Below, one piece after another: positions 22,810-31,690 of a DNA stretch of 56,003 bases (position 1 is the stretch's first letter; every line of letters begins with the position of its first letter). The position numbers and the translations under genes are program-made. The notes beneath the pieces were generated by a model. It searched no databases and had not been told where the DNA came from. It saw only the letters and a program-made list of their open reading frames with translations. The stretch comes from a virus, in IMG/VR virus record IMGVR_UViG_3300020179_000039, positions 1 through 56,003 of that record; one strand, written 5' to 3'.

Positions 22810-24153
22810 ATGCAGCATCATATTTTATTTAAAGCAGAAGCCACATCAGGTGGTGTAAGTATTAAAGTTCTTAATTTTAAGGACATCAAAAAACAATTCC
22901 CTCATTTTGAGGAAGATACACTTAAAGTATCTTGTAATCTAGGCAACTTACTTCGTTTTCCTATTCAAACATGGTTTATTTCTACTATGTCTAATACTCC
23001 AGGTGAAGAAGTAAATCAGTATCAAGTAGCCGGCGAACATCATATTCATATTGCAGAACAAAAAGCATTATTTTTAAACGATAATGTTTTTGTTTTACCA
23101 AGTACTCCTGCAAGTAATCCTACAAGTGATGAGCTTGTATACTTGTTTAATCACATTCTATCAAATGAATATGACTTTGGTGTACCTGCTGATGAAAAAG
23201 TACGGACTCTTGCAGAGCTGTATGCTCCATATGGATATACAATTGATGTTGATGCTATATTGAATCCGCCAGTACCAGAGACTATTGAAGAAGCAGTAGA
23301 AATTGGTAGTTCTCTACATGATTTTATTAAATCTAAGTACCCTGTACCAGATATTAAAAAAGCAGGATTCTCTATTGATCCTGATATCTGGTATTTGCTT
23401 GTTCGTAACGTACTTCGTGGAGAAAATACACTTATTATTGGACCTACAGGTACTGGTAAAACAGAATTGATTTCTCTACTTGCACAGTCTATGGGATTAC
23501 CAATGCATACACAAGATATGGGTACTGTGCAAGATGCTCAATCTGCATTACTTGGTGTACACCGTCTTAATAGTGATGGTAAAAGTGAATTTGATTATGC
23601 ACCTTTTGTGCATAATATTCAACAAGAAGGTGTTATTCTGCTAGATGAGCTTAACCGTTCACCTCTCGCTGCAAATAATATCTTATTTCCTTGTCTAGAC
23701 CGTCGTCGTTATTTACCTGTTGATATTGCTGATTCAGATGCTGATCGTCGCATTCCAGTGCACGAGAAAGCAATTTTCTTTGCTACTGCAAACTTGGGTT
23801 CAGAATATTCAGGTACACAGATGATTGACCGTGCGTTATTAGACCGCTTTTTTCCGATTGAATTGGATTACCCAATTGAAAAAGAAGAAGTACGTGTTCT
23901 TGTAAACCGTACAGGTGTAGATGAAAAGAGTGCAAAAGCTATTGTAAAAGTTGGTAATCAGATTCGCAGACAGTTTAAAGAACAAGAATTGTCTAATGCT
24001 ATTTCTGTACGTCATACTTTACAAGCAGCTAATCTTGTAAAAGATGGATTTGCTCTTGAAAAAGCTCTATCAAGTACTATTATGCCGTTGTTTGAAGACG
24101 GTATTGGTGCAAGTGAGCGCAGTAAAGTCAAATCAATTATTGCAGCATTTTAA
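22810..24153 (+). CDS. MoxR-type AAA+ ATPase
   Basis: In this 447-residue AAA+ protein the first ~180 residues are a family-specific N-terminal region. The ATPase core then has Walker A GPTGTGKT (near residue 211), Walker B VILLDELNR (near 275), sensor 1 FFATANL (near 320) and the arginine-finger region RALLDRFFP. The DELNR and LDRF forms are typical of MoxR/CobS-like members. Such ATPases work with VWA partners to remodel or activate target complexes. The VWA gene follows by ten bases. An earlier frame start inside the upstream gene is not used. Confidence 0.85.
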   Translation: MQHHILFKAEATSGGVSIKVLNFKDIKKQFPHFEEDTLKVSCNLGNLLRFPIQTWFISTMSNTPGEEVNQYQVAGEHHIHIAEQKALFLNDNVFVLPSTPASNPTSDELVYLFNHILSNEYDFGVPADEKVRTLAELYAPYGYTIDVDAILNPPVPETIEEAVEIGSSLHDFIKSKYPVPDIKKAGFSIDPDIWYLLVRNVLRGENTLIIGPTGTGKTELISLLAQSMGLPMHTQDMGTVQDAQSALLGVHRLNSDGKSEFDYAPFVHNIQQEGVILLDELNRSPLAANNILFPCLDRRRYLPVDIADSDADRRIPVHEKAIFFATANLGSEYSGTQMIDRALLDRFFPIELDYPIEKEEVRVLVNRTGVDEKSAKAIVKVGNQIRRQFKEQELSNAISVRHTLQAANLVKDGFALEKALSSTIMPLFEDGIGASERSKVKSIIAAF

Positions 24154-24163
24154 TTAATTAATT

Positions 24164-26086
24164 ATGGGTTTCAGAGATTGGTTTAACCGAAAAGAAGAGA
24201 ATAATTACTCTTATTATGACAGTTCTCGTAGACTTATATCTTGGGATACTGGTTACAAAAACTACTCTGACTTTCTTGTTGATTCTAAACGTGGTAAAAA
24301 AGGTATTTCTGATGTTTCTAGCATCTTAAATTCTATGTTGCGTGTAATGGGTGTCCCTAAAAGCACCCGTTTCACCAGCAAAGCCACAGCTTCAACATCT
24401 ACTTTAGAGTTACCTATTGGTATTCTTAAAAATGATGAAGGTAAAGTAGAATTGACAGGTGAAAAAGTAGATGCTTTTTATGGTAAAAGTGTACTGAATG
24501 CAAGTTTAAACACACTTATGACAAGTGCAGATAAAACAGCATATGTACACGCCGTAAATAAATCTAAAAAATCTGGTGATTTACAGTCTATGATACGTGT
24601 TCTTCTTGATGATGAACGTATTCACAGAGAATTGTCAGAATCATATCCAGGATACAGTCGATTTGCTCAAAAGCATAAAGAACATATTTATGCAAAAGCA
24701 GAAGATTGGTTAAGTAAACCAGCTGAATCTGAGATGGAAGAAGTAGTTCAGCTTTTGACAATGTTGATTCGTTATCCTAAAGATGTTCCAAAAGAACTTC
24801 TTGAAAAATATTCAAAACTTGTAGACTATTTACAGAAAATATTCAATAAGTTTGATGGTATTCCAAGAACGTCTGAAGATGCTGATAAAATCACTAAAGC
24901 AATCTATAATACTGTAATTAAGTACATAGATGAAACTTTACCCCCACCTCCACCTCCAGGTCCTGGAGAAGATGGAGAGAGTGATGAAGGTGATGAGGGT
25001 GACGATACTAGTGACAGTTCTGATGATTCTACTAAACCTGACAGCGAAAAAACACCTTCTGACAAACGTAGAGATACAAGAAAACGTAAATCTAGTTTGA
25101 GTGCAGCATTTGCTGATTCTGTTAAATCAGTATATGAAAATTTAGTAGATCAAATTGAAACACCTGAAGAATCAGAAAAGAATGAAGAAATAGCTAAATC
25201 TATTACTGAAGAAATAGAAAAAGCTGAAGAAGCAAGCAAGTTTACATATGGTAAAGATGATGCAGACCCTACAAAAACGGGAATTCATTTTCTAACACCA
25301 GATGCTAACAAATCAAGATACGATGCTACAAAATCTAAAATAGATATTGCAAAAGCACAAGTTCTTAAAAAGCTTCTTTCTCGTAAAAGTAAAGATTATG
25401 ATTTTGCTTTAAAATCTATGCGTTCAGGTAGACTTGATACAAACAAAATTGCAGAAGCAGTTCAACATGTCCCTACTATTTATGAAAGAATAGGGAATGT
25501 AAAGACTAATAAAATTTGCATTGGTGTTTTGATTGACGAGTCAGGTTCAATGAGTGGGGATTCAATTGATAAAGCAAGAGAAGCTGCTATATTTATTAAT
25601 GAAGCATTAGGTAAACTACCTGATGTTGAATTATTTATTTATGGTCACTCTGCTGATCAAATGGGTTCACGTACTACAGAAATTTATACTTATCGCGAAC
25701 CAGGTAAATCAGTATCTCCTTATGCTTTAGGTGGTTGTAAAGCACGTTACGAAAATCGTGATGGTGTTGCAATACTTGAAACTGCTAAACGTATCCGAAA
25801 ATTTACTCAGAACAATGGTGTGCTATTCGTTTTATCAGATGGTGCACCAGCTGCTTCAGGATATAATGGTGGTACAGGAATTAGAGATACTAAAGAAAAA
25901 GTTAACCAAGTTGAGAAATTAATAGGTTTTCAAGTAATTCAAATTGCTATTAATAACCATGTTCCTTCAGAGCAAATGTTTAATCATTTTGTAAAAATGA
26001 CAGACATTAAAACTCTACCAATTGACATGGTTAATTACTTGTCTCGCCACATTAACAGGTTGGTTAAAGAAAAGTACACAATGTAA
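24164..26086 (+). CDS. VWA-domain protein (CobT-like partner of the ATPase)
   Basis: In this 640-residue protein the N-terminal ~260 residues are helical. A Pro-rich hinge (PPPPPPGPG) and a highly acidic linker follow to about residue 310, with further acidic helices. The C-terminal VWA domain has a complete MIDAS core DESGSMS near residue 458 and LSDGAPAASG near 558. The acidic linker before the VWA is as in CobT-like proteins. It would bind a metal ion and a target protein and work with the adjacent AAA+ ATPase. A strong terminator follows, closing the operon. Confidence 0.82.
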   Translation: MGFRDWFNRKEENNYSYYDSSRRLISWDTGYKNYSDFLVDSKRGKKGISDVSSILNSMLRVMGVPKSTRFTSKATASTSTLELPIGILKNDEGKVELTGEKVDAFYGKSVLNASLNTLMTSADKTAYVHAVNKSKKSGDLQSMIRVLLDDERIHRELSESYPGYSRFAQKHKEHIYAKAEDWLSKPAESEMEEVVQLLTMLIRYPKDVPKELLEKYSKLVDYLQKIFNKFDGIPRTSEDADKITKAIYNTVIKYIDETLPPPPPPGPGEDGESDEGDEGDDTSDSSDDSTKPDSEKTPSDKRRDTRKRKSSLSAAFADSVKSVYENLVDQIETPEESEKNEEIAKSITEEIEKAEEASKFTYGKDDADPTKTGIHFLTPDANKSRYDATKSKIDIAKAQVLKKLLSRKSKDYDFALKSMRSGRLDTNKIAEAVQHVPTIYERIGNVKTNKICIGVLIDESGSMSGDSIDKAREAAIFINEALGKLPDVELFIYGHSADQMGSRTTEIYTYREPGKSVSPYALGGCKARYENRDGVAILETAKRIRKFTQNNGVLFVLSDGAPAASGYNGGTGIRDTKEKVNQVEKLIGFQVIQIAINNHVPSEQMFNHFVKMTDIKTLPIDMVNYLSRHINRLVKEKYTM

Positions 26087-26090
26087 TTAT

Positions 26091-26119
26091 CCCCGGAGTG
26101 TAATGCTCCGGGGTTTTTT
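26091..26119 (+). terminator. Strong intrinsic terminator
   Basis: CCCCGGAG/CTCCGGGG, eight G-C-rich pairs with loop TGTAATG, followed by seven T. It ends the MoxR/VWA operon. Confidence 0.9.
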
Positions 26120-26154
26120 TACTTACAAGTAACTTGCTTAACACTTATTAAAAT

Positions 26155-26640
26155 ATGCCATACAATCAATTCTTAGGAGTTGCTGGAGTAGACTCTGGAC
26201 AACTTCTTATTTGTGATCCCTGCTACATAGATAGCGAATGGGAAAAAGAAGATTTTATAGATATCCGTATTTATAAAAATAAATCTACGGGTAAAACTTT
26301 GCAGTACCGAGTAGACTTTGAAAATTTTGAAAGTCCTATTGCAGAGTTTGACAACCAAACAATGAATCAGTTATTAGAAACAGGTAATTGGGAATCTATT
26401 GATACTTTTGAAGTTGAAAATAGTTTTAGTTACAATGCCTGCGCAAGAGAAACTCTTTCAGAAGATGGTTTTGGTCAACTTAATTATAAGCTAGGTCATC
26501 CAGGTGTTGGTGTAGTATTTTCAACTACAATTGGTGACGGTATGTATCCTGTATTTGGAAATTTTAGTGATGATGGGACTCTTATCAGTGTTACAATTAA
26601 AATTACAGAACATGACGACGAATCCATCGAAGAATTTTGA
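26155..26640 (+). CDS. DUF4241-like protein
   Basis: This 161-residue protein, with GVDSGQLLICDPCYID near the start and VVFSTTIGDGMYPVFGN in the second half, matches the pattern S-G-x-L-x-x-x-D-P-C ... G-D-G-x-Y-P-V of DUF4241-type proteins found in bacteria and phages. The biochemical function of that family is not established. It overlaps the next gene by 29 bases. Confidence 0.6.
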   Translation: MPYNQFLGVAGVDSGQLLICDPCYIDSEWEKEDFIDIRIYKNKSTGKTLQYRVDFENFESPIAEFDNQTMNQLLETGNWESIDTFEVENSFSYNACARETLSEDGFGQLNYKLGHPGVGVVFSTTIGDGMYPVFGNFSDDGTLISVTIKITEHDDESIEEF

Positions 26641-27079
26641 TATTAACAGGCAGCTTGTATATAATGCTGTACGTTGTCTAAGTTGTAATGAAGTACTTGT
26701 TTCATACTATGGTCACGATTACAAAACATGTAAATGTGATAATCGTACTATGGTCGATGGTGGAAATAACTATCAACGCTATGGTGGTAAAGATTTAGAT
26801 CTTGTTGAAACTATTGCATACTACGACGATGATCCTTATGAAATAGTTCGCACTGTTGCTACACGAGGAACTAGAGGTAAGGACATAAATGAAAATCTTA
26901 AGTGGATTACACTAGATAAACTTACAGATAATCATTTACAAGCTATTGTAGACTATTACGGTTTACATGAAACTGAAAAAACATTAAACCTAAGAGAAAA
27001 AAGCTGGCATTTAAAGCTTATTCTTAAAGAGATCGAGTACAGAAAACAGAATAACATTACAATATCAGAAAATGAGTAA
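26612..27079 (+). CDS. Unknown Cys-rich phage protein
   Basis: This 155-residue protein has CLSC (near residue 22) and CKC (near residue 41), which could bind one zinc. A conserved-looking stretch (TMVDGGNNYQRYGGKDLDLVETI) follows, then a helical C-terminus. The same combination is seen in many phages as an uncharacterised protein. It overlaps both neighbours by short distances, so translation is coupled. Confidence 0.6.
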   Translation: MTTNPSKNFDINRQLVYNAVRCLSCNEVLVSYYGHDYKTCKCDNRTMVDGGNNYQRYGGKDLDLVETIAYYDDDPYEIVRTVATRGTRGKDINENLKWITLDKLTDNHLQAIVDYYGLHETEKTLNLREKSWHLKLILKEIEYRKQNNITISENE

Positions 27080-27350
27080 GAAAACCGACATCAACATTAG
27101 CAAACGACCTTACGGTCAGACAACTTATCACTCAGGATCTTATGTAACAAGTGGTATTTTATGGGAAGATGAATATCAACCCGACGAAGTATTCCCTTTT
27201 AGCGTAGAACTTCATCATGACTTAGACAATGCACTTTTTGAAGTGGGTAAAATTGAATGGCAAGATGGTATAAAACCTTCAAACCATGAAGAAATTGAAG
27301 AAAGAATTACGTTAAATTTTTACAATCAACAAACAAGTCATTCTTTATGA
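27072..27350 (+). CDS. Unknown small protein
   Basis: This 92-residue acidic protein with strand-like segments overlaps the previous gene by eight bases and ends in ATGA shared with the radical SAM gene, so the two are translationally coupled. No family is recognised. Confidence 0.6.
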   Translation: MSKKTDINISKRPYGQTTYHSGSYVTSGILWEDEYQPDEVFPFSVELHHDLDNALFEVGKIEWQDGIKPSNHEEIEERITLNFYNQQTSHSL

Positions 27351-28204
27351 AACTATTGGAGAGGAAGTCTATGTTAATTCGTGAGAGCGGAAGAAGCACA
27401 GACTTTATCTCTCCGAGTTTTGGACACGGTTGTTTATTCAATTGTACTTATTGCTATATGAAGCGACATAAACCGGAAGGACTAGATGTTGCAACAAATA
27501 CAGGTGACATTCTTACAGCTATTAATAATCATGCTTGGTTTGCTGTTGTAGATAAACCTAATCAAACACATCCAGAATATGTTACATATGACATATCCTG
27601 TAATGAAGACTTTGCACTTCATTTAAAATATCATAAGTGGCAGAAAATATTTGACTTTTTTGTAGATCATCCCCGTGCTATGGGTTCATTTGCTACAAAG
27701 TATGTTAATTCAGATTTACTCACTTATAACCCAAATAAAAAAATTCGCATACGATTTAGTTTAATGCCTCAAAAGTATGCTGATGTATTGGAACCAAATA
27801 CTACAAAAATTATAGATAGGATAAGAGCTATTAATAATTTTATAGAAGCTGGTTACGATGTACACATTAACTTTTCTCCTGTTATTGTGACAGAAAATTG
27901 GTTAACGCAGTACAGAATGTTATTTGAAGGTGTTGATGCTATTGTGGATAGAAAGTATAAAGATCAGGTTAAAGCTGAAGTTATATTTCTTACACACAAT
28001 CGTAATAAACATCAATATAACATTTCTAATCACCTAACTGGTGAAGAATTATTATGGAATCCTCAAATACAAGAAGATAAAATTTCTCAATATGGTGGAC
28101 TTAACATACGTTATAAACACGATTTAAAGTCTCAATATATTAATGAGTTTGTTCAACTACATAATGAGGTTATTCCTTGGAATCACATTAGATATATATT
28201 TTAA
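27347..28204 (+). CDS. Radical SAM protein, spore photoproduct lyase-like
   Basis: This 285-residue protein has the [4Fe-4S] motif CLFNCTYC (CxxxCxxC) near residue 27, preceded by SPSFGHG. It has the layout of SPL-like radical SAM enzymes: YDISCNEDFALH (near residue 82), MGSFATKYVN, RIRFSLMPQ and a VHINFSPVIV strand. Spore photoproduct lyase reverses a UV thymine lesion; relatives in phages are uncharacterised and may repair or modify DNA. It overlaps its neighbour and is followed by a tiny membrane protein. Confidence 0.75.
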   Translation: MKLLERKSMLIRESGRSTDFISPSFGHGCLFNCTYCYMKRHKPEGLDVATNTGDILTAINNHAWFAVVDKPNQTHPEYVTYDISCNEDFALHLKYHKWQKIFDFFVDHPRAMGSFATKYVNSDLLTYNPNKKIRIRFSLMPQKYADVLEPNTTKIIDRIRAINNFIEAGYDVHINFSPVIVTENWLTQYRMLFEGVDAIVDRKYKDQVKAEVIFLTHNRNKHQYNISNHLTGEELLWNPQIQEDKISQYGGLNIRYKHDLKSQYINEFVQLHNEVIPWNHIRYIF

Positions 28205-28207
28205 ATT

Positions 28208-28285
28208 ATGACAGGTATTGGAATTATTGTTATAATATTACTTTATGCAATTTTAAAAGCTATTGATAAAAATAAAAAGGAATGA
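28208..28285 (+). CDS. 25-residue single-pass membrane peptide
   Basis: MTGIGIIVIILLYAILKAID followed by KNKKE: one membrane helix with a lysine-rich cytosolic tail. It starts three bases after the radical SAM stop and ends in ATGA shared with the next gene, which supports real translation. Confidence 0.6.
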   Translation: MTGIGIIVIILLYAILKAIDKNKKE

Positions 28286-28662
28286 GTCATCCATTACACC
28301 ACAGTATTAGCTCAGTAAAAAAGTATGGTGGAATAGTTGAAGATTATTTACCCATTCATAACTGGTTTGATGAGACAAAAGCTCATTATCCAGACATGCG
28401 TCATCGCGCTTTACGGCATCACTCAGAAGGTATCTTTTGGTGTGAAGAAAAATTTGGTATTTATATTACTAATTCAGATGGTAAAATGGTACCAGTAAGA
28501 GCAATCGGTGAGCAGCATTGTATTGAAGATATAGGTTTTATACCTACAATCAAAGATTATTTAGATAATATGTCTCAAACAGGTTGGATGTACAAACCTG
28601 GAGAAGGACGTAAAATTTTAAAAGAAATTAATCAAGAAAAACTCGACTATGTCAAAAACTGA
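28282..28662 (+). CDS. Unknown conserved phage protein
   Basis: This 126-residue protein is His-rich in the first half (HPLHHSI, HYPDMRHRALRHHSEG) and has a strand part with WCEEKFGIYITNSDGKMVPVRAIGEQHCIEDIGF. Proteins with the pattern MRHRA..HH.EG..W.E..FG are frequent in phages and unnamed. The clustered His could bind metal. It overlaps the next gene by 14 bases. Confidence 0.6.
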   Translation: MSHPLHHSISSVKKYGGIVEDYLPIHNWFDETKAHYPDMRHRALRHHSEGIFWCEEKFGIYITNSDGKMVPVRAIGEQHCIEDIGFIPTIKDYLDNMSQTGWMYKPGEGRKILKEINQEKLDYVKN

Positions 28663-29365
28663 AACTATTAAAATTGAAGACGTAATTACCTGGTTAGATA
28701 AGTTATCTGACGAAGGTAAAGAAATTGAAATCTGCTGGGAAGGCGGTGGAGATTCAGGATGGGCTTATTTCCAAATAGACGGAGAACAAGTAGCTGACAA
28801 TCCAATGATTGATGTATTAGTAGACAGAATGTATGATCTTTTAGACTATGGTTCATGGGCAGGTGAATATTCTGCAAATGGTTCTGCTCAGTATAGTTCT
28901 ACACAAAAAGCATTTATTGGTATCGACTACTATTCTGAAGATGAAACCATGCAGTTTGATTGTAAGTTTCAAATTGAAGTTCCAAAAATTTTAGGATTTG
29001 AAGAACTAAGAGTAAACATTGACGGTGATTACAATGATGATTTCAATATTGAAACAACTTACTTTATAAAAAATGGTTTTATTTCTAAAGAGCATGAAAA
29101 ATTCAGTGATCATTTAGAAAATACTTTAGAAGAAACCATTAATGATCATTTAGATACTAGTGATTATTCAAATGATGATATGAGGTATTGGAATACTAGT
29201 ATTGCAATAACACAGGAAGATCTGAAACCTCATCCTAAAAATCCAGAATTACTTGTATTTGATAACCGTCATGTATCTATTTCAGTAGCAAATACTGAAG
29301 AAAAAGGTATCTATTTAGATTTAGATTTGGCAAATCATGACGAAAACTATGATGAAAATGAGTAA
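28649..29365 (+). CDS. Unknown acidic protein
   Basis: This 238-residue strongly acidic protein has ICWEGGGDSGWAYFQIDG (near residues 26-43), a motif recurring in phage and bacterial proteins of unknown role. A strand-rich middle and a very acidic end follow (LDLANHDENYDENE). A DNA-mimic role is conceivable from charge alone but is not shown. It overlaps the next gene by eight bases. Confidence 0.6.
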   Translation: MSKTETIKIEDVITWLDKLSDEGKEIEICWEGGGDSGWAYFQIDGEQVADNPMIDVLVDRMYDLLDYGSWAGEYSANGSAQYSSTQKAFIGIDYYSEDETMQFDCKFQIEVPKILGFEELRVNIDGDYNDDFNIETTYFIKNGFISKEHEKFSDHLENTLEETINDHLDTSDYSNDDMRYWNTSIAITQEDLKPHPKNPELLVFDNRHVSISVANTEEKGIYLDLDLANHDENYDENE

Positions 29366-30095
29366 TTTAAAAGAACACAAGTATATTGTTGATCATGTAA
29401 ACAATTTCACTTTTGATGAAGCCTGTAAAGCTTGGAAAACAAAATACGAGAACTACAGTGATTTTCAAAAAGAAGTTATTACGCATGAATCTTATAATGA
29501 ACTTTCAGTAACTTTGTTTGATATGTGGGATAGTATAACACCAATATCAGTCAATGAAGCATTGCAAGAAAGTAACATTGAAAAAAGACGTGTTTACTTT
29601 AATTGTATAGGTGTAAGTAAATTATTTAAAGATCTCGGACCAGAACTTTTAGATAAACAGACTATTAAAAAGGAAAGAACGCGCTGGGATGCAGATAATA
29701 AACCTTATACACACAAGTTTTTAGATGTTTATGAACTATATCGAATACCTGCACAAAAATTATATCGTGGAGGTCAAGATCGTTGGGGAAGAACAAGATT
29801 AGAAGACTCGAATGATGCATATGCTGTTCGTTGTTGGTGTACTACTACTAATCGTGAATATTGGCTATATGTTCCAAGAGAAGCTGCTTTAGGCACACGA
29901 TGGAGAACTGATACAGATAAACCTGATGCAATTCGTGCAATTGCATGGACGATACGTGTAGATCAAAGTCATATTGAAAAAATATATCGTCAAGGGGACA
30001 TCATTGTAGCTAAAACATCGATAGATTCTAAACCTGTTAATCCTTATCATCTAGATAAAGAACAGTATTTAACTTTAATGTATTCAGAAACCTAA
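29358..30095 (+). CDS. Unknown protein, possible DUF6745-like C-terminus
   Basis: This 245-residue protein starts MSNLKEHKYI and has a helical N-terminal half. Its C-terminal half contains FLDVYELYRIPAQKLYRG, DAYAVRCWCTTTNREYWLYVP and AIRAIAWTIRV. The R-C-x-C-T-T-x-R-E-Y segment followed by an A-x-A-W helix resembles the C-terminal part of a family annotated DUF6745 in Bacteroidota and phages. I recall that loosely, so the link is tentative. The next gene (GEVVGHKH) probably works with it. Confidence 0.55.
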   Translation: MSNLKEHKYIVDHVNNFTFDEACKAWKTKYENYSDFQKEVITHESYNELSVTLFDMWDSITPISVNEALQESNIEKRRVYFNCIGVSKLFKDLGPELLDKQTIKKERTRWDADNKPYTHKFLDVYELYRIPAQKLYRGGQDRWGRTRLEDSNDAYAVRCWCTTTNREYWLYVPREAALGTRWRTDTDKPDAIRAIAWTIRVDQSHIEKIYRQGDIIVAKTSIDSKPVNPYHLDKEQYLTLMYSET

Positions 30096-30100
30096 TTTAT

Positions 30101-30382
30101 ATGAAAAAGCCATATCAAAAATCATCTAAACGTATTGTTTTAGGTGAAGGTGAAGTTGTAGGACATAAGCACATCTTAGAATCTACAGCTCAAATTCATT
30201 ACACCCAGACTACTGAACAGTCTTGGCGTAGTATTCCATCAATTGAGTTCTTATTGGAAGGAACTGGTGTATTAACACATGACGAACACGATAAAATGTT
30301 GTTTGATAATGGTCAGTACTATAGCTACAACCAAGTTGAATTTAACCCCTTTGATGAAACCATTTCAAGGGTATTTGATTGA
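30101..30382 (+). CDS. Unknown small protein with GEVVGHKH motif
   Basis: This 93-residue beta-rich protein has LGEGEVVGHKHIL near residue 18. The GEVxGHxH string recurs in small Bacteroidota and phage proteins placed beside the larger protein type found just upstream, which suggests a functional pair. The two His could bind a metal. The function is unknown. It is followed by a terminator. Confidence 0.6.
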   Translation: MKKPYQKSSKRIVLGEGEVVGHKHILESTAQIHYTQTTEQSWRSIPSIEFLLEGTGVLTHDEHDKMLFDNGQYYSYNQVEFNPFDETISRVFD

Positions 30383-30390
30383 TTAAAAAA

Positions 30391-30420
30391 GGGGGGTGTA
30401 TAAAAGCACCCCCTACTTTT
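30391..30420 (+). terminator. Intrinsic terminator
   Basis: GGGGGTG/CACCCCC hairpin with loop TATAAAAG, then TACTTTTT. It directly precedes the next gene's ATG. Confidence 0.75.
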
Positions 30421-30421
30421 T

Positions 30422-30631
30422 ATGTTTGAGATAGTAAAACAATCCAAGCGCATGACTCCTGATGAAATGGCACAAGATTATATTCATCGACATCGCGAGT
30501 CAGCATATGCACAATTTGCAACAGTAGTGAATTTTCTAGAGCATGCAGGTGTTACTGATATGCAGTACTTTTACGAAGTAAGAAATATTTTAAAAGAAGC
30601 TAAAACTTCTCCAAAATATCTATATTTGTAG
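30422..30631 (+). CDS. Unknown small protein
   Basis: This 69-residue helical protein begins MFEIVKQSKRMTPDEMAQDY. It starts two bases after the terminator, so its own promoter may overlap the terminator or read-through may be used. Its last codons overlap a TATATTTG element (30621-30628). Confidence 0.55.
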   Translation: MFEIVKQSKRMTPDEMAQDYIHRHRESAYAQFATVVNFLEHAGVTDMQYFYEVRNILKEAKTSPKYLYL

Positions 30632-30680
30632 AACTTATCACATAAAACATACCTGTTTTTGTGAAAAAATCACAATAATC

Positions 30681-30929
30681 ATGCTTAACTATTCAAAAAC
30701 ACCAGAACCATTTCAGCTTACAATTAAGCACTATGACGTAAAAGTTACTATAGAACTTCCTTGGGACACTAGTTTAGAAGAAGTATTTAATACTTTACGA
30801 GGTGCTTTAGTTGCTGCAGGATGGTCTAGCTCTCAATTTGATAGCGAGATTAAAAATCAAGCTGAAAGTCTCCAAGACTTAGAAGATTATCTTGAAAGAC
30901 AATCAAAAAACAATGATGAATTAACCTAG
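30681..30929 (+). CDS. Unknown small protein
   Basis: This 82-residue protein has strand-like TIKHYDVKVTIELPWDTSL followed by helices LEEVFNTLRGALVAAGW and an acidic tail. A TATATTTGTAGAAC element about 55 bases upstream may promote it. No family is recognised. Confidence 0.6.
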   Translation: MLNYSKTPEPFQLTIKHYDVKVTIELPWDTSLEEVFNTLRGALVAAGWSSSQFDSEIKNQAESLQDLEDYLERQSKNNDELT

Positions 30930-30994
30930 TTCTGGTTTAATTTTTCTCGTTTTTTGATACTTATAGTACCAATTTACGCTAATATTTAAACCAA

Positions 30995-31219
30995 ATGAGT
31001 CAAACTAACTGTCACAACTGCGTTCATTCTCGCAGTAATAAAGACAAAAATTCAGCACATATTCATTGTCATTTGTACTGGTCATATTATAAAAAGCAAA
31101 AATCTACACATCCAAAAGCTAATGAGTATGCTGTAAAAAGTGGATGGTGGGACTTTCCTTATGACTATGATCCTGTATGGATGGAAGAAGACTGTAAAGA
31201 TTTTAATCAAAAACCGTAA
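30995..31219 (+). CDS. Small zinc-binding-like protein upstream of dUTPase
   Basis: This 74-residue protein has CHNC (near residue 6), then HIHCHLYW, and C in EEDCKDFN, which together could bind zinc. The rest is Trp/Tyr-rich (SGWWDFPYDYDPVWM). It is five bases upstream of the dUTPase gene. The pattern CxxC..R......C recurs in small phage proteins of unknown function. Confidence 0.6.
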   Translation: MSQTNCHNCVHSRSNKDKNSAHIHCHLYWSYYKKQKSTHPKANEYAVKSGWWDFPYDYDPVWMEEDCKDFNQKP

Positions 31220-31224
31220 ATTAT

Positions 31225-31653
31225 ATGAACATTCGTGTTGCGTGTAAGAAACTTCGTTCAGACGCAGTAATCCCACAATATGCAAAACCAGGTGACGCTG
31301 GTTTAGATCTTGTTGCAACTCAAATTATTAGTCAAGATACCCAACAAGTTACTTATGGAACAGGACTAGCTGTTGAGATTCCAGAAGGTTATGTTGGTTT
31401 AATTTTTCCACGTAGCTCTATTCGTAAATACGAACTTGCGTTAAGCAATTCCGTAGGAGTTATTGATAGCGGTTATAGAGGTGAAATTCAAGCAACATTT
31501 AATACCCGTTATTACGGTGAAATTGTTTACAAGAAGGGTGATAAAATTGCTCAACTTGTAATAATCCCTTACCCTCAAGTAGAATTGTATGAATCAGATG
31601 AACTATCAGAATCAGAACGAGGATCAGGAGGATTTGGTTCCACAGGTAATTAA
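31225..31653 (+). CDS. dut: dUTPase (dUTP diphosphatase)
   Basis: This 142-residue trimeric dUTPase converts dUTP to dUMP and pyrophosphate, keeping uracil out of DNA and feeding dTMP synthesis. All five motifs are present in order: PGDAGLDLVA, PRSSIRK, GVIDSGYRGEI, GDKIAQLVI and RGSGGFGSTG. The length is normal for the family. It complements the UDG gene at 35169. The adjacent frame downstream may overlap its C-terminal motif. Confidence 0.95.
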   Translation: MNIRVACKKLRSDAVIPQYAKPGDAGLDLVATQIISQDTQQVTYGTGLAVEIPEGYVGLIFPRSSIRKYELALSNSVGVIDSGYRGEIQATFNTRYYGEIVYKKGDKIAQLVIIPYPQVELYESDELSESERGSGGFGSTGN

Positions 31654-31690
31654 AGATTATACCGGGCAGGTAGAGATAAGAGACCTGAAT

